Positions 8,768 through 20,108 are shown, counted from the first letter of the stretch. The stretch is 64,000 bases of DNA from an uncultured Thermomicrobia bacterium (GCA_937968015.1 CALBSO010000045.1:1-64000); one strand, 5' to 3'. The notes: generated by a model not told the origin, from the letters alone. Numbers and translations: made by a program.

Positions 8768-10348
8768 TCAGCGCCGGAGCAGGTCAACCTCCGTCGGCGG
8801 GGTGACGCGGATATGCCTGGCGAAATCGGGTTCGCGCGCGGCGAGGGCGGTGTACATCGCGTACGCGGCATGGCGATACGAGAAGTGGCCGCCGACTTTC
8901 GTCCGCTGCTCGATGATGTACGCCGCCTCAGCATAGTCCATCTTGAAAAGGGCACGGCAGCGGTTCGCCATCGGCAGGAGATACACCGCTTCGTTCGGAT
9001 GTGCGGGCGAGAGCGCGTCAATCGCGGCGCGCGCGCCGTCGAGCGTGTGCTGATAGCGCGCGACGAGACCGGCATTCGCCGCGCGCGCGGCCGCGGCGTC
9101 ACCCAAGCCCCAGGTGAACCACTGTGTGGGATCGTCGGTGCCGTGGGCGGCGGAGAAGTTGGGGATGATCTGGACGCAGCGCCGATGCCGGTGGAGGTCG
9201 CGGAAGGCGCCGATATCAATCGTGCAATCGAATTGGAGGGGTGCGCCGACCTGATGAGTGCGGAGCAGGTCGTCGTGCGGGCCGCGATGCCGCAGCGCGC
9301 GATCGGCGATCTCCTGCTTGAAACCCGCCGATAACTCGCGCACGATCTCCAGAATCTGACGGTACGAGTGCTGATCGGAATCGTGTTGGTAGAGGAGCGT
9401 CGCGACGAGTTCATCCGTCGGGTCGGCGGCGGGCGCGAGCGCGACCGTTGGGCTGACCGGATCGCGCGGGATGTCCGCCAGCAGTTCGCTCGCCGCCTGT
9501 CGCATCTCCCGCGCCGTCGCGATCTGATAGTCGAGCGGCGCGGTGTATTTGACGAGCGTCGGCGCGGCGGCGGTGCGGTCAAGTGTCGCCGATAGCGCGT
9601 CAAGGGCATCCTGCGCTTCCGGAGGTAGATGGACACCATCGAGCGCCTGTTGCAGTTTCTCGGCGGCGCTGACGGCGGGATCAAACGCGGCGGTCTGGCA
9701 GGCAGCGCGCAGGTCTTCGGCCACCGCGCGGATTTCCGCCAGCGGCGACGAGAGCAGTTCGGAGATTTGCCGTTCGAGCGTCCGTGCGCTCGTAATCTGC
9801 CCGACGCTCGTGATCGTGGCGAGCGGCAGCAAGGCGCGGGTGACATCGAAGGCCCGCGCGCGGAGTGTGCGCGTGTAGTCGCCGTCATCCATCGTCTCCG
9901 GCTTGCCGACCGTTTCGACGAGTAGCGCGGTCAGTTCCTTCGAGAGGGCGGCGTATTCGGTAAAGAGCGCATCCGCCGCTGCGGTGTAGGCGGGCGCTTC
10001 GGGCGAGGTGGCGACGGCGTCCGGCGTGTAGTAGCCGGTGCGCGCGAAGTCCTGGTAGCGGGTTGAGCGCTCCTGCCCATCCCACACCTGCTGATCCACA
10101 ACGGCGATTGCCGCGAGAATCGAGACATTCTCGACCGCCATCGCGACATGCGCGAGGTCCGCGATCGAGCGATGCCCGTACTGGAAATAAAACGATTCGA
10201 GGAACTCCTCGGCCCGTTGCGCGGAGAGTTCGGCGACGGTGCGACGCATGGATTGACGTGACCGCGAGTATTTCGCCATCGCGTACGCCTGCACCTCGGG
10301 TTGGATGCCCGTCAGGGCATAGACTGTCCGCATCGGTCGCTCCGGCAT
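8768..10348 (-). CDS. Tandem ThyX-like (FAD-dependent thymidylate synthase fold) protein
   Basis: 526 aa with two ThyX-like halves. The N-terminal half carries YGHRSIADLAH, AMAVENVSI and QERSTRYQDF, which echo the flavin and dUMP-binding elements of ThyX. The C-terminal half carries HRHRRCVQIIP and a KMDYAEAAYIIEQR helix. The canonical RHR-x7-S signature is not intact, so thymidylate synthase activity is doubtful. ATG 10348 follows GAGAGGAG; the open frame extends to 10570 but would overlap the NUDIX gene. It lies 79 nt after that gene on the same strand and may be co-transcribed. Confidence 0.75.
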   Translation of the reverse strand: MPERPMRTVYALTGIQPEVQAYAMAKYSRSRQSMRRTVAELSAQRAEEFLESFYFQYGHRSIADLAHVAMAVENVSILAAIAVVDQQVWDGQERSTRYQDFARTGYYTPDAVATSPEAPAYTAAADALFTEYAALSKELTALLVETVGKPETMDDGDYTRTLRARAFDVTRALLPLATITSVGQITSARTLERQISELLSSPLAEIRAVAEDLRAACQTAAFDPAVSAAEKLQQALDGVHLPPEAQDALDALSATLDRTAAAPTLVKYTAPLDYQIATAREMRQAASELLADIPRDPVSPTVALAPAADPTDELVATLLYQHDSDQHSYRQILEIVRELSAGFKQEIADRALRHRGPHDDLLRTHQVGAPLQFDCTIDIGAFRDLHRHRRCVQIIPNFSAAHGTDDPTQWFTWGLGDAAAARAANAGLVARYQHTLDGARAAIDALSPAHPNEAVYLLPMANRCRALFKMDYAEAAYIIEQRTKVGGHFSYRHAAYAMYTALAAREPDFARHIRVTPPTEVDLLRR

Positions 10349-10427
10349 TCGTCCGCTCCTCTCAGCCATCTCCAATCGCCGATACGGAGTGTACGTACAT
10401 ACGCGCAAAGATGCAAGAGGCACGACC

Positions 10428-11021
10428 TCACGGTGGGGATTGATCGAGATAGCCGCGCTGCCGCAGCAAGTCTTCACAGAGAAGCAACGAGAGCGCGCTC
10501 TGACCCTCCGGCATTTGCCCGGTGCGCGCGAGATGAAGCGCCTCACGCGCGGGCATCGGGCAGAGTTCAATCTCTTCCGTCAATTCGGGCTTGTAGGCGG
10601 TCGAGCGTTCGATGTCGAGCGCGAGAAAGACATGGAACCGTTGCCGCCGCGAGGCGCACGCGACGAAGAAAAAGCCAGCATGCAGCATGGTCGCACACGT
10701 CGCGCCCGTTTCCTCCGCCAACTCGATGCGGGCGACCGCTTCGGGCGTCAGATCGGCGTGGTCGCGCATGCCGCCCGCCGGAATTTCCAGGCACCGTGCG
10801 TCAATCGGATAGCGGTACTGACGGATCAGGAGGATCGTCCCATCGGCGGTCACCGGCACGACGCCGACGGCATCGGCGCGTTCCTCGTACGTGTAGATGA
10901 CTTCGCCCTTCGCCGCGATCCGGACGCGGTCCTGGCGGACGCGCATGAACGGTGTCGTCAGTGGATACCGCGTGTCGAGCACCCGCCAACCGAGTTGCGT
11001 GCCCTCGGGTTTGTCATCCAT
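10428..11021 (-). CDS. NUDIX hydrolase, ADP-ribose pyrophosphatase-like
   Basis: 197 aa, expected to hydrolyse nucleoside diphosphate-X compounds such as ADP-ribose. IRQYRYP and EIPAGGM are typical of the ADP-ribose pyrophosphatase branch. The NUDIX helix reads EAVARIELAEETG. The metal-binding glutamates of ELAEE are present, but the Arg of the usual REL is replaced and the loop after PAG is about two residues longer than usual. The substrate is inferred. It diverges from the Soj-like gene across a short promoter region. Confidence 0.85.
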   Translation of the reverse strand: MDDKPEGTQLGWRVLDTRYPLTTPFMRVRQDRVRIAAKGEVIYTYEERADAVGVVPVTADGTILLIRQYRYPIDARCLEIPAGGMRDHADLTPEAVARIELAEETGATCATMLHAGFFFVACASRRQRFHVFLALDIERSTAYKPELTEEIELCPMPAREALHLARTGQMPEGQSALSLLLCEDLLRQRGYLDQSPP

Positions 11022-11100
11022 TCATGCTGCTCCCGGCCGTCTCACTCGCCCCGCACACGCAGAAGTGTATCACCGCCGCGTCAGGGTTTCTCTCTGGCCG

Positions 11101-11129
11101 TTGCGTTCATCCGGTCATCGCGCTACACT
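11101..11129 (+). promoter_or_regulatory. Sigma70-like promoter of the Soj-type ATPase gene
   Basis: TTGCGT (11101-11106) and TACACT (11124-11129) have exact 17-nt spacing. The box lies 39 bases before the chosen start and inside the longer open frame, which argues for the short start. Confidence 0.55.
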
Positions 11130-11167
11130 CGCGCCGGTGTTCGTACGGGTGTTCGCAAGTGGTGCGT

Positions 11168-11974
11168 ATGGGCGGAAGCGCGCGAATTTTCGCGGTGGCC
11201 AATCAGAAGGGTGGCGTCGGCAAGACGACGACCGCCGTCAACCTCGCGGCGTGCATCGCGGCGATGGAGCGGCGCGTCCTCCTCGTGGATGCCGACCCGC
11301 AGGGGAACGCCTCCAGCAGCCTCGGCATGGACAAGGCAGCGATGGTGACAACGCTCTACGATGTCCTGCTGAACGAAGCGCCCGCCGTCGAGGTCGTCCG
11401 GCCAACCCGCGTGCCGAACCTCTCACTGTTGCCGAGCACGAGCGTCCTCGCGGCGGCGGAGATCGAACTGGTGGACTTGCCGCGCCGAGAAACCTTCCTG
11501 CGCGCCGCGATCGGGACAGTCGCGGAGTCGTACGACTTCATCTTTATAGATTGCCCGCCCTCACTCGGCCTGCTCACCGTCAACGCCCTGACCGCCGCGC
11601 ACGGCGTCCTCATCCCGATCCAGTGCGAATTCCTCGCCCTCGAAGGCCTCCTGCAACTCGTGCAGACGGTGGACCGCGTCAAGCGCATCGTCAACCCGAC
11701 GCTCGATGTGACGGGCGTCATCATGACGATGTATGACGCCCGCACCCGGCTCGCACCGCAGGTCGTCGCGGAAGTGCGCCGTTTCTTCCCGACGCGCATC
11801 TTCAAGAGCGTCGTGCCGCGCACCGTTCGCCTCGCCGAAGCGCCCTCCTACGGGCAGGCGATCACTGAATACGATGCCTCCGGGCGCGGCGCGCAAGCAT
11901 ACCGCGAACTGGCGGATGAACTGCTGCAGCGCCTTGCGTCCGCGTCTCACCCGGCGATGGCGGGCGCGCGGTGA
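11168..11974 (+). CDS. soj: ParA/Soj-family ATPase
   Basis: 268 aa deviant-Walker ATPase of the chromosome-partition family. KGGVGKTTT (deviant Walker A with the signature first Lys) lies at residues 14-22, followed by VDADPQGNASSSLG and, later, DCPPSLGLLTVNAL. I used ATG 11168: the reading frame is open from 10952, but that stretch overlaps the divergent NUDIX gene and contains the promoter. ParB normally lies next door; none is present here, so the partner is elsewhere or the protein has another positioning role. Confidence 0.88.
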   Translation: MGGSARIFAVANQKGGVGKTTTAVNLAACIAAMERRVLLVDADPQGNASSSLGMDKAAMVTTLYDVLLNEAPAVEVVRPTRVPNLSLLPSTSVLAAAEIELVDLPRRETFLRAAIGTVAESYDFIFIDCPPSLGLLTVNALTAAHGVLIPIQCEFLALEGLLQLVQTVDRVKRIVNPTLDVTGVIMTMYDARTRLAPQVVAEVRRFFPTRIFKSVVPRTVRLAEAPSYGQAITEYDASGRGAQAYRELADELLQRLASASHPAMAGAR

Positions 11975-11976
11975 CG

Positions 11977-12005
11977 TTGCCCCATCCGGGTGATAGCGGT
12001 ACAAT
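11977..12005 (+). promoter_or_regulatory. Sigma70-like promoter of the bifunctional nuclease gene
   Basis: TTGCCC (11977-11982) and TACAAT (12000-12005) have 17-nt spacing, about 115 bases before the gene. The -10 is one base from consensus. Confidence 0.55.
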
Positions 12006-12119
12006 CGGGGCATAAACGTGGCGTGGTTTCGCTGCATGGAGGATGGTTTTTCGCATGTATCCCTCTCACGCCGTACCGGGACAGGACGCGCCAACCATGC
12101 CGCGAAAGGCGTGCGCTCC

Positions 12120-12644
12120 ATGATCGAATCAGTCGTCGAATCTATCCGCGTCAGCCTCGTCACGAATCAGCGCGTCGTCATCCTCAAGGAGTTGGAGGGC
12201 GAGCGGTATCTCCCGATCTGGATCGGGCACTTCGAGGCGGAAGCGATCGCGATGGAGTTGCAGGGGGTCGAGGCGGCCCGACCGCTCCCCTATGACATTA
12301 TGAAGAAAATTGTCGGCGATCTCGGCGGGCGCGTTCGGCGTATCCTCGTCACCGGTTTGCGGGACGATGTTTTCTACGCCACCATCGTCATCGAGGCGGC
12401 CGGTCGGCAGGTGGAGATTGATTCCCGCCCCTCCGATGCGATTGCGCTCGCCGTGCGGACGAAGGTACCGATCTTCGTGGATGAATCCGTGATGGAGAAG
12501 GCAGGCGTCCTCTTCGGTGAAGACGAAGAAGAGAGCGAAGCCGAGCCGAAGCCGAAGCCTTCCGTGGATGACGAGAAACTCACCTCCTTCCGGAACTTCA
12601 TCAACAGCCTCGACTTCTCGGACGAGAATAAAGAAGGCAACTGA
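12120..12644 (+). CDS. Bifunctional nuclease family protein (BFN/DUF151)
   Basis: 174 aa. Residues about 1-130 match the BFN fold, with YLPIWIGHFEAEAIAMEL, RPLPYDIM and the strongly conserved SRPSDAIALAVR. Plant BFN members have DNase/RNase activity; the bacterial role is not settled. The C-terminal 40 residues are acidic and probably disordered, then end in a short helix. Start ATG 12120 has a GAAAGG upstream; the open frame extends further upstream without support. Confidence 0.9.
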   Translation: MIESVVESIRVSLVTNQRVVILKELEGERYLPIWIGHFEAEAIAMELQGVEAARPLPYDIMKKIVGDLGGRVRRILVTGLRDDVFYATIVIEAAGRQVEIDSRPSDAIALAVRTKVPIFVDESVMEKAGVLFGEDEEESEAEPKPKPSVDDEKLTSFRNFINSLDFSDENKEGN

Positions 12645-12649
12645 TAGAC

Positions 12650-12722
12650 GAGCAATGAGGGATGGGCAATGAGCAATGAGGGGGGTTTGCTTCTTACTCG
12701 TTGCTCGTTACTCATTGCTCAT
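12650..12722. repeat. Heptamer (GAGCAAT) inverted repeat
   Basis: Repeated GAGCAAT/GAGGGAT-type units are followed by CTCGTTG/CTCATTG complements. ATGAGCAATGAG (12669-12680) pairs perfectly with 12711-12722. It lies between the BFN gene and polA and ends 21 bases before the polA start codon. Confidence 0.8.
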
Positions 12723-12742
12723 CACTGAAAGGGGCGCACGAC

Positions 12743-15541
<2,799 letters not shown>

Positions 15542-15685
15542 TCCTATCGGCTTCGAGCGAGAGTCCGCCATGATCGGTGCTGCGGAAGCGCCATTGTAAC
15601 AAGCCTCGTCCCAGCGACATCGTGGCCGAATACAGCACCTGACCCATGATCCACCTCCATCGAGATCAATCTTGGTTGCCCCCTG

Positions 15686-16039
15686 TTGAGACAACGGATC
15701 GCCCACCAAATCCTAGCACACACGTTCGGATCATACCAGCCGTACTATCCTCCCCACCTGTCGTGGCGCAAAGACCCGCCTCCGCCTCCCGAAGCCGATC
15801 CACCCTCGGTCATGCTTCTCCGCACCCTTGGAGATCTCCTCATCAGCAGCGAGCCGGAATCGCCGGGAGATACGGATGCCATCGCCCTCATGTCCGGCTT
15901 GGTTTACGTGGAGCTTCCCACGCAGATTGAAGTCGGGATCACGGCGGGATGCATCGCGGATACTGAGGATGGAGCGATCGGGTTGACATCGCAGGGTTGG
16001 CGATGGTGGAATCGGGATGATGAGAAGCATCGCCGATGA
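15686..16039 (+). CDS. Hypothetical protein, uncertain
   Basis: Open frame of 117 codons from TTG 15686, Pro-rich at first, then a compositionally ordinary stretch (VMLLRTLGDLLISSEPES, VYVELPTQIEVGITAG) that ends in LTSQGWRWWNRDD, reminiscent of the end of a winged-helix domain. No convincing ribosome site and no recognised family. It could be a gene remnant; 15542-15685 holds nothing else. Confidence 0.3.
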   Translation: MRQRIAHQILAHTFGSYQPYYPPHLSWRKDPPPPPEADPPSVMLLRTLGDLLISSEPESPGDTDAIALMSGLVYVELPTQIEVGITAGCIADTEDGAIGLTSQGWRWWNRDDEKHRR

Positions 16040-16076
16040 CCATGATCCTATCGTCGTTTACTACTGGGGGGCAGTC

Positions 16077-16994
16077 ATGACGCAGGACGGGATCGGGCGG
16101 CGGATGAAGATTGGCGCGTTCTCGCGGCTTGGCGAGCGAACGCTGAACGGGCAGCGCGTGCGGTTCAGCGACATCGAAGAGCTGGCGGTGGCTGCCGAGG
16201 CGGTCGGCCTCGATTCCTTCTGGCTCCCGGATCACTTCATCTATCGCCCCCACGAACCAGATCAGCTCGGCTGCTGGGAAGTTTTCACCTTTCTGAGCGC
16301 CCTTGCCAGCGTAACCTCGAAGATCGCGCTCGGGCCGCTCGTTGCCGCTACCTCGTTCCGCAATCCGGCACTCCTCGCCAAGATGGCGGACGCGTTGGAC
16401 GAGATCTCGGGCGGGCGCTTCATGCTCGGCCTCGGTGCGGGTAATTGGGAGCCGGAACACACCGCGTTCGGCTATCCGTTCGATCACCGCGCCGGGCGGT
16501 TTGAGGAGGCGATGCAGATCATCGCGCCGCTCTTGCGCGAGGGGACGGTCAACTTCCACGGGAAGTATTACGAGGCGACCGATTGTGTCCTGCGTCCGCG
16601 TGGCCCGTCCCCATCCGGCCCGCCGATCTGGGTCGGCGCGAAGGGCGAGCGGATGTTACGGATCATCGCGAAGCACGCGGATGCGTACCACACCATCTGG
16701 CCCATCGCTCCGGCGCAGGTGACGGAGCGGTGGGAGAAGATGATGGTCGCCTGTCAGGATGTCGGGCGGGACCCCGCGACACTCGAACTGACCGCAGGCA
16801 CGTTCGTCCGCCTGCCCGAAAACGGCCAGCCCGCCGACGATGACCGGGCGATCTGCGGTACCGATGAAGAGATCGCGGCGCAGTTGCAGGCATTCGCGGA
16901 TGTTGGTGTGCGGCACCTCAACGTGGACTTCCGCCCTGACATCAGCGTGCAGACCATCGAGGAGTTCGGACGCGTCTTGGCGCTCATGCATTAG
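16077..16994 (+). CDS. LLM class F420/flavin-dependent oxidoreductase
   Basis: Luciferase-like monooxygenase fold, 305 aa, a TIM barrel that binds FMN or F420. Visible family features are GLDSFWLPDHF, the LGPLVAATSFRNPALLAKM strand-loop, SGGRFMLGLGAGNWEPEH, and GPPIWVGAKGERMLRI. ATG 16077 follows a GGGGGG run; ATG 16104 (MKIGAF) is an alternative. A deleted relative lies at 53176-53687. The substrate is unknown. Confidence 0.9.
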   Translation: MTQDGIGRRMKIGAFSRLGERTLNGQRVRFSDIEELAVAAEAVGLDSFWLPDHFIYRPHEPDQLGCWEVFTFLSALASVTSKIALGPLVAATSFRNPALLAKMADALDEISGGRFMLGLGAGNWEPEHTAFGYPFDHRAGRFEEAMQIIAPLLREGTVNFHGKYYEATDCVLRPRGPSPSGPPIWVGAKGERMLRIIAKHADAYHTIWPIAPAQVTERWEKMMVACQDVGRDPATLELTAGTFVRLPENGQPADDDRAICGTDEEIAAQLQAFADVGVRHLNVDFRPDISVQTIEEFGRVLALMH

Positions 16995-17069
16995 GGCGAG
17001 GCGGTCCGCACCGCAAGCCTGGGCAACCGTGCAGAGACCGGTTCCCCCGTCGCCATCTTCCCCGTAAAG

Positions 17070-17813
17070 TCAAACTTGGCTCAGGACTTGCGCGCCACGC
17101 GCCGTGACCATCACGGTATGCTCGAACTGCGCCGCGCAGCCGCCGTCCGCTGTGCGGACTGTCCAGCCGTCCGGGTCAATCCGGTAGCGCGGTGACTGCT
17201 CGGCGATCACCGGCTCGATGGTGATGACGAGACCCTCCTGAAGGAACGGGCCCGTCCCGGCCTTGCCGACAAAGGGAATGTCTGGCGCCTCGTGCATCAT
17301 GTGGCCAACGCCATGCCCGGTGAAATCGCGGAAAACACCGAACCCGCGCGACTCCGCGTACTGCTGCATCGCGTGGCTGATGTCCCCGACGCGGTTGCCG
17401 GTGACCGCCGCCGCGATCCCGGCCTGCATCGTGCCACGCGCCGTCTCGATCAGCCGCTGCCGGGCGGGGGAAATCTCGCCAATCGCCACCGTGATCGTCG
17501 CGTCGCCGCAGTAGCCATCGAGCAGCATCCCCGCGTCTATGCTCAGCACATCACCCTCGCGTAATTGGTAATCACTGGGCACGCCGTGCATCGCGGCATC
17601 ATTGACCGAGGTATTGATCGCACCGGGGAACCCTTCTTCGGTGTGGAAGACGGGGTTCGCGCCGAGATCCGCGATGTATGCCCGCGCGAAGTCGTCCAGT
17701 TCGCGGGTCGTCACGCCGGGCTTCGCCATTCGGGTGAGATGCTTGAGGAGGCGAGCGGTGGCGCGGTTCGCGCGGCGGAGGCCGTTGATGTCGGTGCGGC
17801 TCTCGATGACCAT
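17070..17813 (-). CDS. map: Methionine aminopeptidase, type I
   Basis: 247 aa metalloprotease that removes initiator Met. All five metal ligands can be seen: Asp in SIDAGML, Asp in GYCGDAT, His in TGHGVGHMMHE, Glu in TIEPVI and Glu in QFEHTV. The substrate His is in AMHGVP. ATG 17813 follows AAAGGACG; the frame is open to 17858 but that part lacks a ribosome site. It is transcribed away from metX. The 17814-18104 gap holds no gene I can support. Confidence 0.95.
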   Translation of the reverse strand: MVIESRTDINGLRRANRATARLLKHLTRMAKPGVTTRELDDFARAYIADLGANPVFHTEEGFPGAINTSVNDAAMHGVPSDYQLREGDVLSIDAGMLLDGYCGDATITVAIGEISPARQRLIETARGTMQAGIAAAVTGNRVGDISHAMQQYAESRGFGVFRDFTGHGVGHMMHEAPDIPFVGKAGTGPFLQEGLVITIEPVIAEQSPRYRIDPDGWTVRTADGGCAAQFEHTVMVTARGAQVLSQV

Positions 17814-18104
17814 GCTGCTTCGTCCTTTGCGTGATGTGTGACGTCCGTTGCGCGACACGATAGCACGAAGTTATGGACGAAAAAAGATGCACCGATGAGG
17901 CCGGGAGTACCCCACCGGTGCGAGGGAAGAGGAGTGGAAGGGTAATGTAGGAGGTCGGGAGCGGCAGTGGGAGTAGCACCGCCGTGTGGTATGTACCCTA
18001 CCGATGTCACTGTAATCGCTCCGGTCGCCATATGAGTAATCGAGCCATGAAGATCGGATAATAGTTTCACATACCATCTGTCTCGTCGGCCGTTATGGAT
18101 CGCC

Positions 18105-18134
18105 TTGACGCGGGCTCTCTCCTACTGCTATGCT
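18105..18134 (+). promoter_or_regulatory. Promoter of the metX leader
   Basis: TTGACG (18105-18110), 18-nt spacer, TATGCT (18129-18134), with an extended -10 TG at 18126. Transcription would start near 18141, just before the SAM riboswitch. Confidence 0.65.
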
Positions 18135-18156
18135 TTGCACCAACAAGTGAACGCGG

Positions 18157-18269
18157 CTCGTATCCAGAGTGGTGGAGGGTAATCGGCCCGTTGAAGCCCG
18201 GCAACCGGCGGCGCGTAGGCAACGCGCGGCTAAGGTGCCAACTCCTGCCCCCGTGGGGCGAGATACGAG
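18157..18269 (+). promoter_or_regulatory. SAM-I (S-box) riboswitch
   Basis: The conserved S-box core is present in order: TATCCAGAG, GGTGGAGGG, GGCCC, TGAAGCCCGGCAACC, AAGGTGCCAACTCCTGC. P1 closes with CTCGTAT (18157-18163) against ATACGAG (18263-18269). It should bind S-adenosylmethionine and lower metX expression when SAM is high. A 10-bp hairpin follows (18283-18292 with 18304-18313) but has no U-run, so its output mode is unclear. It is followed in the same leader by a T-box. Confidence 0.95.
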
Positions 18270-18454
18270 GGATGCCGGAAGGAGCCGCCGTCGCAGCAGA
18301 TGTGACGGCGGCTGTGCTCTCCGGCCCCGCATGGCATGGACGCGGATGAGTCCGCGGGGGAATGCTCGCAGCGAATCGGGGCATAGTGGAAGCCCGAGGA
18401 GTGAGAACCCCGCCGGATATGCCCGCTGAGCCACCGGCTGAACCGTGTGGATGC

Positions 18455-18502
18455 GGTTCGGGGTTCGCGGTTTGATTCTCCGCGAACCGCGAACCCCGAA
18501 CC
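18455..18502. repeat. 18-bp perfect inverted repeat (GGTTCGG units) inside the T-box leader
   Basis: Bases 18455-18472 pair perfectly with 18485-18502 around a 12-nt loop. The arm is a 7-nt tandem (GGTTCGG, GGTTCGC, GGTT), like the arms at 38902 and 39044. It sits between T-box stem I and the antiterminator, in the place of the variable linker stems, and looks like a repeat that inserted there. Confidence 0.9.
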
Positions 18503-18631
18503 TCCCCGAGTAGGCCGCGTCGGTTCGCCCCCGGTACCGGGCGAGGGTTGGGCGTGCATCTCTGGCGCGCCGTACCCGTCGAGGCTGTGGTCGAGAGACC
18601 ACAGTGAACAGGGTGGTACCGTGAGCGTGTA

Positions 18632-18678
18632 CGTCAATCGCTCGCCCCGTAGGGTGAGGATTGGCGTTTTCGTTTTTT
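18632..18678 (+). terminator. Intrinsic terminator of the metX leader
   Basis: CGTCAATC plus CTCGCCC (18632-18647) pair with GGGTGAG plus GATTGGCG (to 18666) around a CGTA loop, about 15 pairs including wobbles. This is followed by TTTTCGTTTTTT. The 5' arm contains CGCTCGC, which the antiterminator also needs, so the two folds exclude each other. The metX ribosome site follows about 20 nt later. Confidence 0.9.
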
Positions 18679-18707
18679 GGGCGCAAACCCTGGTTCGGAG
18701 GTGTCGG

Positions 18708-19919
18708 ATGCACAGTGTCGCGGTGACGAGCGCGGAGCCCGCCTGTACCCTCCTCACGCACGATGGCCGTTTTCCTCCCTATCGGGCGGAGGGGATGGAC
18801 CTCGCGCATACGCGCTTCTACACGCTACCGGAACAGATGCTCCCCTTCCCGCTGGATAACGGCGGCGCCCTGCGCGACGTGACGATCGCCTATGAGACGT
18901 GGGGCACGCTCGCCCCCGCGCGCAACAATGCGATCCTCGTCCTCCATGCGCTGACGGGCGGAGCGCACGCCGGCCCCCACGCTGACACCGAGACGCCCGC
19001 GCCGGAACCGTGGTGGGGCGATCTGATCGGCCCCGGCCGCGCGATTGACACGAATCGCTTCTTCGTTATTTGCCCGAACATTCTCGGCGGCTGTTACGGC
19101 AGCACCGGCCCGTTGAGCCTCGATCCCGCCACCGGTCTGCCGTACCGCATGACCTTCCCGGCTGTCACCGTGCGGGACATGGTGCGGGTGCAGGCGGCGC
19201 TGCTCGACGGGTTCGGGATTACGCAACTGCACGCGGTTGTCGGTGGCTCGCTCGGTGGGATGCAGGCGCTCCAGTGGGGGGTAACATATCCCGAAAGGAC
19301 GGGCGCGGTGGTCGCCATCGGCGCGTCGGGCCGCTTCCATGCGCAAGGGATCGCGTACAACGAGGTGGGTCGTCGCGCAATTATGGCGGACCCGAAGTGG
19401 CGTGGCGGCGACTACGATCCCGCCGATCCGCCGCGGGACGGCTTCGCGATCGCGCGCATGGTCGGCATGATTACCTACCAGTGCGACGAGGGGATGACCG
19501 CGCGCTTCGGGCGCAACGCGGCGACGCGACCGTCGCGACACGCACCATTCGCTGGTAAGTTCGACATCGAGGGCTATCTCCATTATCAGGGGGACAGCAT
19601 CGTGCGTCGCTTCGACGCGAACGCGTACCTTTATCTGACGCGTGCGATGGATCTCTTCGATCTCGGCAACGGCTTCCCCTCGTACACGGACGCGCTGCGC
19701 CGCCTGACGATGCCGACGCTGATGATCGGCATCAGTTCGGATATCCTCTTTCCCGCCGCGCATGTCCGTGCCGTCGCAGAGGAGTTGCGCGCCCTTGGCA
19801 CCCCTGCCCGCCACTGGGAACTCGTCTCACCGGACGGCCATGATGCCTTCCTCAAGGAGTTCGCCCAGATGACGCCCGTCCTCCGCCGTTTCCTCCAATC
19901 CGCTGGCGGAGCGGGCTAA
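18708..19919 (+). CDS. metX: Homoserine O-acetyltransferase
   Basis: 403 aa alpha/beta-hydrolase that acylates homoserine in methionine synthesis. The nucleophile elbow is GGSLGGMQALQW; the catalytic Asp is near ISSDILFP and the catalytic His is in SPDGHDAFLKEF. AYETWGTL and the LTGGAHAG segment are typical of MetX. ATG 18708 follows CGGAGGTG; the frame is open further upstream but that runs through the riboswitch leader. Acetyl versus succinyl preference cannot be told by family alone. Regulation by the SAM riboswitch and T-box fits the function. Confidence 0.95.
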   Translation: MHSVAVTSAEPACTLLTHDGRFPPYRAEGMDLAHTRFYTLPEQMLPFPLDNGGALRDVTIAYETWGTLAPARNNAILVLHALTGGAHAGPHADTETPAPEPWWGDLIGPGRAIDTNRFFVICPNILGGCYGSTGPLSLDPATGLPYRMTFPAVTVRDMVRVQAALLDGFGITQLHAVVGGSLGGMQALQWGVTYPERTGAVVAIGASGRFHAQGIAYNEVGRRAIMADPKWRGGDYDPADPPRDGFAIARMVGMITYQCDEGMTARFGRNAATRPSRHAPFAGKFDIEGYLHYQGDSIVRRFDANAYLYLTRAMDLFDLGNGFPSYTDALRRLTMPTLMIGISSDILFPAAHVRAVAEELRALGTPARHWELVSPDGHDAFLKEFAQMTPVLRRFLQSAGGAG

Positions 19920-20108
19920 CAAGGCGTGGTGGCGTAGGCTGAAGCCTCTACCGCTGGCATCTCACTCTGCGCAGATTTCCGTAGATTTCGGCGCCAATTG
20001 TAGCGCAGTGGCACGGTATGTGGCATACCGAATGTACCAAGGGCGCGCCGAAACGAGGTTTGGCAGTGCCGCCAGTCCGCCCCCGCTGTTCGCATATGGG
20101 GGTGTCCG

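Larger units (their letters stand above)
18321..18678 (+). promoter_or_regulatory. T-box leader, predicted methionine (AUG) specifier
   Basis: Stem I: GGC (18333-18335)/GCC (18430-18432) with a kink-turn-like TGA, GCGG (18342-18345)/CCGC (18423-18426), then a specifier loop holding ATG at 18419-18421, GCGGGG (18354-18359)/CCCCGC (18408-18413), and a distal hairpin TCGGG/CCCGA with loop GTGGAAG. An 8-bp hairpin at 18585-18604 precedes the T-box sequence AGGGTGGTACCG (18610-18621), whose UGGU can pair with a tRNA ACCA end. GTGAGCG (18621-18627) can pair with CGCTCGC (18639-18645) as antiterminator, competing with the terminator. Uncharged tRNA-Met would raise metX expression. The boundaries are approximate. 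Confidence 0.85.

Noticed and set aside
18341..18363. Hammerhead-ribozyme-like string GGATGAGTCCGCGGGGGAA
   Set aside because: The invariant CUGAUGA core is not present (CGGATGA), and the bases are better explained as the specifier-loop strand of T-box stem I.
18300..18440. Cobalamin riboswitch
   Set aside because: GGGAAT and GCCACCGG strings look similar, but the B12 box is not intact and the downstream T-box motif and ATG specifier fit much better.
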